From an uncultured Treponema sp. (GTDB taxonomy: Bacteria; Spirochaetota; Spirochaetia; Treponematales; Treponemataceae): 14,691 nt of DNA. The stretch spans positions 1-14,691 of the forward strand of contig CAKZZR010000219.1 of the NCBI GenBank assembly GCA_937885475.1, in the 5' to 3' direction. Positions 1 through 6,432 of the stretch are shown one piece after another (the first letter of the stretch is position 1; every line of letters begins with the position of its first letter). Made by a program: the position numbers and the translations under genes. The notes beneath the pieces were generated by a model, which was not told where the DNA came from, did not search any database, and worked only from the letters and a program-made list of their open reading frames with translations.

Positions 1-581
1 CCCGCCTCTCCCTTGAGATGCCCGTATACATAGTCGCCGTCAATCTGAAGCGTAACGGATTTTATTCCGCCTTCTGCCTCAAGCACGTCGACCGTCTCAA
101 TCTTATATTCGTGCCGCTCAGCCCATCTGGTGTACATGCGCATGAGCATGCGGGCCCAGTCCTCGGCCTCCGTCCCGCCGGCGCCGGAATGAATCGTAAG
201 AAAGGCCGCGGAATCGTCAACCTCGCCAGAAAGCAGGTTCAGTATGTTCAGCTCATCGAATTTCTTGCGGCCTGCTTCTATCATGGTCTTGAGCTCGTCC
301 TCGTCGGACTGCTCACCGCTTTCCTCCGCAAGCTCGTACATGGCTTCCATGTCATCAACCTGACTCACCAGCTCGCGCCACGGCTCAACACGGTTCTTGA
401 GCTTGCGCACCTGCGACATGATTTTTTCGGCCTTGTCGTGGTCGTTCCAAAAATCAGGGGATTCGGTCAGCGCCATTTTCTCATCTATCTTTTTCTGAAT
501 TGAATCGGGGTCAAGCCGGCTCCATACGCCGTCAATGTCTTCTTTTAATTGGTTAAGCGGCAGCTTCAATTCCTCAAGCAT
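1..581 (-). CDS. prfB: Peptide chain release factor 2, N-terminal part (cut by left window edge)
   Basis: RF2 recognises UAA and UGA stop codons on the ribosome and triggers release of the finished peptide. Only the first 193 codons are present; the GGQ catalytic loop and the stop-codon-reading tripeptide lie beyond the left edge. The reading frame is open from ATG at 581 to base 1. Residues about 1-120 form the charged helical N-terminal domain. They are followed by the class-I release factor block HSGAGGTEAEDWARMLMRMY and then by the IKSVTLQIDGDYVYGHLKGE segment, close to the E. coli RF2 equivalents. AGGAG sits 6 bases before the ATG. Many bacteria interrupt prfB with an in-frame UGA near codon 25 that needs a +1 frameshift. 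Here the equivalent place (codons 23-24, 510-515) reads CTT GAC in frame, so no frameshift is required. Its own promoter and a short upstream ORF lie just before it. Confidence 0.95.
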   Translation of the reverse strand, partial: MLEELKLPLNQLKEDIDGVWSRLDPDSIQKKIDEKMALTESPDFWNDHDKAEKIMSQVRKLKNRVEPWRELVSQVDDMEAMYELAEESGEQSDEDELKTMIEAGRKKFDELNILNLLSGEVDDSAAFLTIHSGAGGTEAEDWARMLMRMYTRWAERHEYKIETVDVLEAEGGIKSVTLQIDGDYVYGHLKGEA

Positions 582-584
582 ATC

Positions 585-632
585 TTACTCCTGAACGGGA
601 AGCAGGAACGCACGACGCGTCCCGCAAAGCAT
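585..632 (-). CDS. Possible 15-codon upstream ORF (leader peptide) of prfB
   Basis: ATG at 632 is preceded by GGAGG at 638-642 with 5 bases of spacing. This is a stronger ribosome binding site than most in the window. It opens MLCGTRRAFLLPVQE and ends at TAA (585-587), three bases before the prfB ATG. The uORF and prfB are in the same frame, separated by TAA-GAT. The prfB Shine-Dalgarno AGGAG lies inside the last uORF codons, so translation of the two could be coupled. A 7-bp hairpin can form inside it (617-623 with 605-611, one G-U pair). I do not recognise the peptide. It could be chance, since 15 codons is short, but the RBS, position and promoter placement favour translation. Confidence 0.35.
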   Translation of the reverse strand: MLCGTRRAFLLPVQE

Positions 633-678
633 AGGTGCCTCCGAAAGCAAAAAGCCACGCAGAAGCACCCCGCTCTAT

Positions 679-705
679 ATTATAAAAGAATGCCGATTTG
701 GTAAA
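679..705 (-). promoter_or_regulatory. Sigma-70-type promoter for prfB
   Basis: On the minus strand a perfect -10 box TATAAT lies at 679-684, with a weak -35 TTTACC at 700-705 (15-base spacing; CTTTAC or TCTTTA give 16 or 17). The predicted start is near 672, giving a leader of about 90 bases that contains the short upstream ORF. The -10 is convincing and the -35 is poor. Confidence 0.55.
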
Positions 706-727
706 GAATGAGGAAAACAGAGAGAAG

Positions 728-762
728 CCAAACGGCGCGAAGGGTGCAAAAACTCCGCGCCG
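728..762 (-). terminator. Possible weak terminator after the nucleoside kinase
   Basis: Ten bases after the kinase stop codon, the minus strand can fold CGGCGCG (756-762) with CGCGCCG (733-739). Three inner pairs, one of them G-U, extend it to a 10-bp stem with a 10-base loop. It is followed by only three U residues before G, so termination may be inefficient or Rho-assisted. Confidence 0.35.
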
Positions 763-771
763 CAGTAGCCC

Positions 772-2451
772 CTAATACTTGAACGCCGAGCCGCCAATGA
801 ACTCGCGGATAATGGAGCGCGGTGGAACGGCGGTTGGAGCGATGGACGCAAACTGGTCAAGGAAGCGCAGAAGCGAGCAGGCTTCCGCGTATTCCGTCTC
901 AGAAGGCTTTACGCAGCGCAAAAGAGGCTCCGCATACACCTTAAGGACGCTCAGCTCATAATCAAGCGCCGTATTCAAAATCGCATCCGCATTGTTCTGG
1001 AACGGAAAAATATACAGCTCCTCGCCCCGGCGCACGCTCGGCCACATGGCAATCGTTCCGGCGGCTCCCTTTCCGCGGAACTGATAGTCGCGCACAATTC
1101 GGCGGACAAGGCGGTTGTCGCTGGTAGGAATGCGGTTATGGTCGTCAATGTTCAGCTGGGTCAGCGCCGAAAGATAAATCTTGAACTTAATCTCTGCGGG
1201 AATACGCGGCGTAAGCTTGTCGTTCAGACCGTGTATTCCTTCCATTATAAGAATCTCGTTTTCTTTGAGCGAAAGGCGGTTCTTCTCGTCAAAATGCTGC
1301 GTTCCATCATGAAAGTTGTACGTCGGCACGATAATTTCCTTTCCATTGAACAAATCAACGAGGTTGTCGTTCAGAAGCTCAATGTCCAGCGCCTCAAGGC
1401 ACTCAAAGTCAAAGTTTCCGTTCTCGTCCCGCGGAGTACGGCTGTGGTCAACGTAGTAGCAGTCAAGGCTGATGACCTTGGGAACATAGCCCATAGCCTG
1501 AAGCTCCAGCGCAAGTTTTTTGCTGGTAGTGGTCTTGCCGGAACTTGAGGGACCCGCAATCAGCACCACGCGGACGGTTTTTCGCGCGGCAATCTGGTCG
1601 GCAATCTCAGAGATGCACTTTTCCTGCAAGGTTTCCGTAATGTCAATAAAATCGTTCACCTTGCGGTTTACGATAAGCTCATTCAGCCGCGCTACGGACG
1701 TTACGCCAAGGCGCCGTCCCCACGTCTTGTACTTGCGGTAAATTTCAAACAGCTTCGGCTGGTCAATGAAGTCAGGAATTTTTGAGCCGTCATGCCCCTT
1801 TGGAAAGCGGAGCAAAAAGCCACCCTGATACGCGCGAAGCTCAAACAATTTCAGAACGCCGGTCGCGCATACAAGCGGTCCAAAATACAGGTCGCTGAAC
1901 TCGCCCAGCGTATTTATGCGCACGCGCGGCGGACAGATGAATTCCAGCTGGCGGCGCGTTTCTGTAAGCCCGCTCTTCTCAACAATGGAAACCGCCTCGT
2001 CATAAGAGACGAATGACGTGTGAATCGGAAGGTTCTGAGCGACAAGCGAATGCATCTCGTCAGAAATGCGCGTAAGTTCCGGCGCGCCAAAGTTTTTTCC
2101 GTCCTCCGTGCTGACCGTATAATAATAACCGGAACCAAGGCTGTGTCCCACCACAAGGCGTGCATCAGGAAACACGTTATGGCATGCCGCCGCAAGCAAA
2201 AAGCACAGCGAGCGCCGATAGATGAGCGTTCCGTCCTTTGAGTCTGCAAGAACCGGCTCTATACGCGCATTGTATTTGAGACGCTTTTCCAGCGAATATA
2301 TTTTATTGTTCATTTTTACCGCAAAAACGGAATCCGATGTCATTCCGTCCGGCAGCGTTATATCCGAAATAATGTCCCGAACCCATGTTCCGTAGGGAAT
2401 CTGCTTTTCTGAATTGTCCGGGAAAGTGATTCTCAAAAACTGGTCGCTCAT
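772..2451 (-). CDS. Nucleoside (uridine-type) kinase with N-terminal TGS and ThrRS-like domains
   Basis: Predicted cytoplasmic protein of 559 residues. Residues about 5-66 resemble a TGS domain. Residues about 75-250 resemble the second additional (editing) domain of threonyl-tRNA synthetase and its linker. Residues about 293-520 are a P-loop kinase of the uridine kinase/phosphoribulokinase family, with Walker A GPSSSGKT at 300-307, SLDCYY at 328-333 and MEGIHGLN at 403-410. The kinase half should phosphorylate a nucleoside, but the real substrate is not shown by sequence. Homologues in treponemes and clostridia are annotated udk or 'nucleoside kinase' (family knowledge). The ThrRS editing motif HSxxH is replaced by RSLCF at 80-84, so editing chemistry is unlikely. 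I chose the ATG at 2451 because GGAGG lies 6 bases upstream. A GTG at 2484 in the same frame lies upstream of the predicted transcription start. The gene has its own promoter and is probably monocistronic. Confidence 0.9.
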   Translation of the reverse strand: MSDQFLRITFPDNSEKQIPYGTWVRDIISDITLPDGMTSDSVFAVKMNNKIYSLEKRLKYNARIEPVLADSKDGTLIYRRSLCFLLAAACHNVFPDARLVVGHSLGSGYYYTVSTEDGKNFGAPELTRISDEMHSLVAQNLPIHTSFVSYDEAVSIVEKSGLTETRRQLEFICPPRVRINTLGEFSDLYFGPLVCATGVLKLFELRAYQGGFLLRFPKGHDGSKIPDFIDQPKLFEIYRKYKTWGRRLGVTSVARLNELIVNRKVNDFIDITETLQEKCISEIADQIAARKTVRVVLIAGPSSSGKTTTSKKLALELQAMGYVPKVISLDCYYVDHSRTPRDENGNFDFECLEALDIELLNDNLVDLFNGKEIIVPTYNFHDGTQHFDEKNRLSLKENEILIMEGIHGLNDKLTPRIPAEIKFKIYLSALTQLNIDDHNRIPTSDNRLVRRIVRDYQFRGKGAAGTIAMWPSVRRGEELYIFPFQNNADAILNTALDYELSVLKVYAEPLLRCVKPSETEYAEACSLLRFLDQFASIAPTAVPPRSIIREFIGGSAFKY

Positions 2452-2457
2452 AGCATG

Positions 2458-2462
2458 CCTCC
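2458..2462 (-). promoter_or_regulatory. Ribosome binding site that fixes the kinase start
   Basis: A GGAGG at 2458-2462, six bases before ATG at 2451, supports the shorter 559-residue kinase over a GTG start 11 codons upstream. Confidence 0.8.
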
Positions 2463-2484
2463 GCAAAAGTTCTGTATGAGACAC

Positions 2485-2512
2485 ATTGTATCCGAGAATT
2501 TCAAGTTGTCAA
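2485..2512 (-). promoter_or_regulatory. Sigma-70-type promoter for the nucleoside kinase
   Basis: On the minus strand a perfect -35 TTGACA (2507-2512) is followed after 16 bases by -10 TACAAT (2485-2490). The predicted start is near 2478, leaving an untranslated leader of about 27 bases with the GGAGG site. It lies in the 85-base gap after fliJ and separates the kinase from the flagellar block. Confidence 0.78.
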
Positions 2513-2526
2513 AAAAATAAATTGAG

Positions 2527-2552
2527 AAAAAAAGTTCTAGCGAAGATGAACC
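2527..2552 (-). terminator. Possible weak terminator at the end of fliJ
   Basis: The minus strand can pair GGTTC with GAACT (five pairs, one wobble; 10-base loop) around the fliJ stop codon. Seven T residues follow (2527-2533), and a second T7 tract lies at 2511-2517. The stem is short, so this is tentative, but it is the only end signal visible for the fliF-fliJ unit. Confidence 0.3.
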
Positions 2553-2965
2553 CGGCTCGTTACGATGTCGTCAATTTCCTTCATCTCCTGCTTTTTTACC
2601 GCAGCATCAAATTCCTGCTTCTGCTCATCGCGGAGCTTTTCAAGGGCTTCCGTCCTCTGCATCGCCTGGCGGAGCGATTCCCGCTTTTGCTCGCTTACAA
2701 GCTTAAGCTGCGAAAGCTCCTGAAGCAAGCGCTCGCATTGGTTCCGCGCATAGGAATAAAATTGGTTTGCCGCCGTAATGTCCGCAAACGAGACGCTGCC
2801 CTTCATGGAATTCTGAACGCTCACCTGCCGTGCAGCAAGGGAATCCAGCTCGTCCTGAACCTTCTTTTCGTCGGCAAGCGCCTTTCCAAGTTCCGCTTCT
2901 GCCTGCTGCTGCTGGAATTTCCGTATGCCAAGTATTTCCTCAAGCTCAAAAGAAAATTTCTTCAT
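2537..2965 (-). CDS. fliJ: Flagellar export chaperone/stalk protein FliJ
   Basis: FliJ forms the coiled-coil stalk in the hexamer of the export ATPase FliI and helps couple it to the export gate (family knowledge). The product is 142 residues from ATG at 2965, close to the usual length of about 147. It opens MKKFSFELEEILGIRKF, a typical FliJ start. The rest is highly charged and Q/E/K-rich with heptad-like spacing, consistent with two long antiparallel helices. Primary sequence conservation in FliJ is low, so the call rests on length, composition and position directly after fliI. An in-frame TTG two codons upstream (2971) is an alternative start with a slightly better-spaced GGA. I prefer the ATG because family members begin M-K-x-F. 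The gap to fliI is 17 bases, consistent with one mRNA. Confidence 0.88.
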   Translation of the reverse strand: MKKFSFELEEILGIRKFQQQQAEAELGKALADEKKVQDELDSLAARQVSVQNSMKGSVSFADITAANQFYSYARNQCERLLQELSQLKLVSEQKRESLRQAMQRTEALEKLRDEQKQEFDAAVKKQEMKEIDDIVTSRVHLR

Positions 2966-2982
2966 TGTCAATCGGTTCCATC

Positions 2983-4362
2983 TTAGGCAAGTCTTCCGGC
3001 TTCAAGGGGATTTTCTGCATAGTCAGCTTCAGGAAGCTCGATTCCTGTCAATTCAGAAAGCATGTCAAGAGTCTGCTCCATGGTAAAGCCTTCGTCGCGC
3101 TCCTGCTTCAGGAACTCCTCGATTCTGTCGTGAAAATCAATCGCATCATCTATAGCCTTTGAGCTTCCCTTCTGATAGATGCCGGTGTTGATCATCTGTG
3201 CGTTGTTCTGATATACCGCCATGAGCTCGCGCACCCGGGCAACAGCCTTGCGCGTGGTCTTACCGATTACGTCCGTGGCGTTACGGCTTATGGAAGCAAG
3301 CACGTCAATCGCAGGGTAATGATATGACGAAGCGAGCTTACGCGAAAGCACCACATGCCCGTCAAGAACGCCGCGCACCGTATCTGCGATAGGCTCATTC
3401 ATGTCATCGCCGTCAACAAGGACAGCATAAAACGCGGTGATTGAGCCTTTATCGTTGTTTCCCGTGCGCTCAAGAAGCTTAGGAATGGAATCAAAAACGC
3501 TCGGCGGATATCCGTTCTGTGCCGGCGGCTCGCCGTTTGAAAGGCTTATCTCGCGCTGAGCCTTTGCAAAACGGGTAACGTTGTCCATCATGAGCATGAC
3601 ATCTTTTCCCTGATCACGAAAAAATTCCGCAACGGCAGTGCAAACCTGCGCGGCTCTAAGGCGGCAAATGGAAGGTTCATCCCCTGTGGCAACGATTACG
3701 ACGGAACGCTTCATACCTTCCGGTCCAAGATCCTTGTTTATGAATTCAGGAACCTCTTTTCCGCGCTCGCCCACCAAGCCGATTACGTTTATATCCGCAT
3801 TCGTATTCCGCGCGATTGAGCCGAGTAAGGTTGACTTACCCACGCCGGAGCCGGCAAAAATACCGATGCGCTGACCTTTTCCCATAGTGAGCATGGAATC
3901 TATCGCCTTAATGCCAGTGGTTATGCGCTTGTTTATGAGCGGCTTTTTCATGGAATCGGGGGCGGCGGCAATCACTGGGTAATAGGCTTCCGGAACAAGC
4001 TCGCCAAGCCCATCAATCGGCTTACCGACGGCGTTCAGCGTACGTCCCAAAAGGCTCCAGCCAACAGGAACCTGAAGACATTTGCCGGAACCGATGACCT
4101 CGCAGCCAACCTCTATACCGGTGGTATCCGCATAGGCGGTAAGCTTTACAAGCTGCTCGTTCAGACCTACAACCTCCGCAAGCACGGAACGAGTCTTATC
4201 CAGTTTTATAGTGCAAATCTCGCCAATCTGCGCAATCGGACCACGGCTCAGAATCTCAAGACCGTTAACGGCAGTAACATAGCCCACATACATAATGGAT
4301 TCCGCTTCCGCAACCTGATTGAAATATTTTGAAAAGTCAAATGAATCTGTCTCGTCTTCCAT
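2983..4362 (-). CDS. fliI: Flagellum-specific export ATPase FliI
   Basis: FliI is the hexameric ATPase at the cytoplasmic base of the flagellar type III export apparatus, related to F1-ATPase beta. The 459-residue product has the usual length. The N-terminal beta-barrel covers about residues 20-100, followed by the conserved GRTLNAVGKPIDGLG block (106-120). Walker A is AGSGVGKST at 170-178, the GLVGERGKEV segment with the catalytic glutamates is at about 195-204, and Walker B is VMLMMDNVTR at 255-264. RFAKAQRE at 264-271 and NGYPPSVF at 283-290 are FliI hallmarks. The ATG at 4362 has an AGGA site upstream, and fliH ends 24 bases before it. It is flanked by its regulator FliH and stalk FliJ, which together form the export ATPase complex. 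Confidence 0.98.
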   Translation of the reverse strand: MEDETDSFDFSKYFNQVAEAESIMYVGYVTAVNGLEILSRGPIAQIGEICTIKLDKTRSVLAEVVGLNEQLVKLTAYADTTGIEVGCEVIGSGKCLQVPVGWSLLGRTLNAVGKPIDGLGELVPEAYYPVIAAAPDSMKKPLINKRITTGIKAIDSMLTMGKGQRIGIFAGSGVGKSTLLGSIARNTNADINVIGLVGERGKEVPEFINKDLGPEGMKRSVVIVATGDEPSICRLRAAQVCTAVAEFFRDQGKDVMLMMDNVTRFAKAQREISLSNGEPPAQNGYPPSVFDSIPKLLERTGNNDKGSITAFYAVLVDGDDMNEPIADTVRGVLDGHVVLSRKLASSYHYPAIDVLASISRNATDVIGKTTRKAVARVRELMAVYQNNAQMINTGIYQKGSSKAIDDAIDFHDRIEEFLKQERDEGFTMEQTLDMLSELTGIELPEADYAENPLEAGRLA

Positions 4363-4386
4363 ATAAAAAAATCCTATCCGTATTTT

Positions 4387-5319
4387 TTACTCGGAAGCAC
4401 CGGGAGTCCTTGAAACTGATTTGAGCGGAGAAATCTCCAGGATTTTGCTCTCAAGTTCTCCAAGCTGGCTTGCAATGCGTGCATCGATGGCACCAAAGTC
4501 CGTCTCTACGATACAGCCCCCCTTATCCACGCTGGAATCTTCTATTACATTTATGCCGGTTACGTTCTCAATTCGCTTTATGAATTCGTCAGTGTTCGCG
4601 GAGGTAAGCTTCAAATCTTCAACGTTCACGCGGATTGTAACGGTTCCGCGGGCGCGAACTTTTTTGAGCGCGGCAAGAACGTTGCTCATAATCGTGGTTT
4701 TCTGTGTCTCGGCAATGATTTTTACGACCTTGCGGGTCATGAGAATAATAAGGTCGACAATCTGCTGTTCGGTATCCTTAAGGATTTCCTCGCGGCGCAG
4801 CATAATGCCCTCTATCATCTTATGAATGCGGTCGATGAGACGGCTGACTTCCTCCTGCCCCTGCGCATAGCCTTGGTCATGACCTTCCTTCCAAGCGGCT
4901 TCATGCGCATCGTCCTTTATTTTCTGCTCCTCAAGATGAGCGTCAGAAATGATTTTGTCCGCTTCTGCGCGGGCTTCGGCAAGGATTTTTTCAGCAACAC
5001 TCTGCGCCTCTGCCTTTATCGCCTCTGAATTTTCCGTTGCATGGCGGGCAGCCTCGCCGGCGGCGGCATCAGCCTTCTGAATGATTTCGTCCGCCTGCTT
5101 CTGCGCTTCCTCCATCATGTGCTGCTTTTCAATTTCCCAGCCCTGCTTAAAGGCTTCGGCTTCCTTTCGAATATCCTCGGCAGTCGGTCCTTCATAAACC
5201 TCTTCCACCACCTCTTCCTCTACAACAGGCGGCGCGTAATCATGAATCAGAGGAAGCGTGAATTTCTTAGCCTTCTCATCAGCCTTTATCTCAAACGGTC
5301 TGAATACTGTCTGTGCCAT
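4387..5319 (-). CDS. fliH: Flagellar assembly protein FliH (export ATPase regulator)
   Basis: FliH binds FliI, holds it inactive in the cytosol and anchors it near the C-ring. At 310 residues it is longer than the E. coli protein of about 230. It opens MAQTVFRPFEI, then has an acidic stretch at about 32-47 (VVEEEVVEEVYEG). A long alanine/glutamate-rich coiled coil follows at about 48-145, then the GxxxGxxxG repeat typical of FliH (G146, G150, G154). The C-terminal FliI-binding domain at about 165-300 contains VDLIILMTRKVVKII and the FGAIDARIASQL segment, related to V/F-type ATPase stator subunits. AGGA overlapping the fliG stop serves as its RBS, and the gap to fliG is 8 bases. The longer coiled coil is common in spirochaete FliH (family knowledge). 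Confidence 0.95.
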   Translation of the reverse strand: MAQTVFRPFEIKADEKAKKFTLPLIHDYAPPVVEEEVVEEVYEGPTAEDIRKEAEAFKQGWEIEKQHMMEEAQKQADEIIQKADAAAGEAARHATENSEAIKAEAQSVAEKILAEARAEADKIISDAHLEEQKIKDDAHEAAWKEGHDQGYAQGQEEVSRLIDRIHKMIEGIMLRREEILKDTEQQIVDLIILMTRKVVKIIAETQKTTIMSNVLAALKKVRARGTVTIRVNVEDLKLTSANTDEFIKRIENVTGINVIEDSSVDKGGCIVETDFGAIDARIASQLGELESKILEISPLKSVSRTPGASE

Positions 5320-5327
5320 ATTCTATC

Positions 5328-6428
5328 CTACTGTACAAGTTCGTCTTCACCAGAACGTGCGATGACGATTTCACCGCTGTCCTCAAGACGGCGGATCGTT
5401 GATACGATTTTCTGCTGGGCTTCCTCAACGTCCTTAAGGCGCACAGGCCCCATGAATTCCATATCTTCCTTAAGCATACTTGCGGCACGCTTTGACATGT
5501 TGCGGAAAATCTTGTCCTGTACCTCGGTATCCACCGATTTGAGCGCCTTTGAAAGCTCCTGGGTGTCGACCTCGCGCAGAACCTTCTGGATTGCGCGGTC
5601 GTCCAGCATGACGATATCCTCGAACACGAACATTCGCTTCTTGATTTCCTCTGCCAAATCCGGATCCTCTTCCTCCAAAGATTCAATGATTGCCTTCTCA
5701 GAAGAACGGTCAACAAGGTTCAAAATCTCAACGATAGACTCAACACCACCTGCGGCAGTGTAGTCTTCGCTACTAAGGGTAGAAAGTTTCTTTTCAAGAA
5801 CGCGCTCAACCTCGCGCAAAACGTCAGGACTCGTTCGGTCCATAGTCGCAAGTCGCTTTGAGACTTCCGGCTGCATTTCTTCCGGCAGATTCTGAAGGAT
5901 GACGGCGGCCTTTCCAGGCTCAAGGTAAGCAAGGATAAGCGCGATAGTCTGCGGATACTCCTGCTGGATGAAGTTCAGAAGATGAGCCGGGTCAGTCCGG
6001 CGGATAAAGTCAAACGGACGAACCTGAAGGCTGCTTGTCAAGCGGTTGATGATGTCGATTGCCTTCTGGCTTCCCAGGGATTTCTCAAGCAATTCGCGGG
6101 CATAGTCAATACCACCGGTCGTGATGAAGTTCTGGGCATTCATCAGCTCCTGGAATTCCTCAAGGACGGCATCCTTGTATTCAGCGTCTACTGTCTCAAG
6201 GCGGGCAATCTCAAAGGTGAGGGTCTCAACCTCGTCCTCGCGAAGGTGCTTCATTATCTCTGAGGAAACGTCCGAGCCAAGCGAAACAAGGAAGATTGCG
6301 GCCTTCTGGCGACCGGTCAGGCTTTTATAGTCCTTCCTGTCCTTTTTGCTGCTTCCAGCCGGCTTCAGGCTGCCCGGCTTAGGAATCGGTTTTGGATTTG
6401 ATGTTGTTTTTGAATCTTCGTCTGCCAT
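5328..6428 (-). CDS. fliG: Flagellar motor switch protein FliG
   Basis: FliG forms the upper C-ring, linking the MS ring (FliF) to the stator and to FliM. The 366-residue product has a P/K/S-rich extension (about 1-35), then FliG-N from KSLTGRQKAAIFLVSLG. The middle domain carries EYPQ at 157-160 (EHPQ in E. coli). The Gly-Gly hinge is at 227-228. The C-terminal torque domain KRMFVFEDIVMLDDRAIQ contains the charged residues (R265, D276, D277, R278, R285) that face the stator. GPVR near 327-330 and the C-terminal helix are also conserved. Treponema and Borrelia carry two FliG paralogues; the copy in the fliF-fliH operon corresponds to FliG2, the switch component (family knowledge, paralogue assignment inferred). 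The gap to fliF is 4 bases, with GGAGG inside the fliF end as RBS. Confidence 0.97.
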   Translation of the reverse strand: MADEDSKTTSNPKPIPKPGSLKPAGSSKKDRKDYKSLTGRQKAAIFLVSLGSDVSSEIMKHLREDEVETLTFEIARLETVDAEYKDAVLEEFQELMNAQNFITTGGIDYARELLEKSLGSQKAIDIINRLTSSLQVRPFDFIRRTDPAHLLNFIQQEYPQTIALILAYLEPGKAAVILQNLPEEMQPEVSKRLATMDRTSPDVLREVERVLEKKLSTLSSEDYTAAGGVESIVEILNLVDRSSEKAIIESLEEEDPDLAEEIKKRMFVFEDIVMLDDRAIQKVLREVDTQELSKALKSVDTEVQDKIFRNMSKRAASMLKEDMEFMGPVRLKDVEEAQQKIVSTIRRLEDSGEIVIARSGEDELVQ

Positions 6429-6432
6429 TTTC

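Noticed and set aside
18..503. A 161-codon open frame on the plus strand at the left end
   Set aside because: It is antisense to prfB, whose minus-strand frame gives an unmistakable RF2 sequence.
2449..2484. GTG start at 2484 for the nucleoside kinase
   Set aside because: It lies between the predicted -10 box and transcription start, with no RBS; the ATG at 2451 has GGAGG at ideal spacing.
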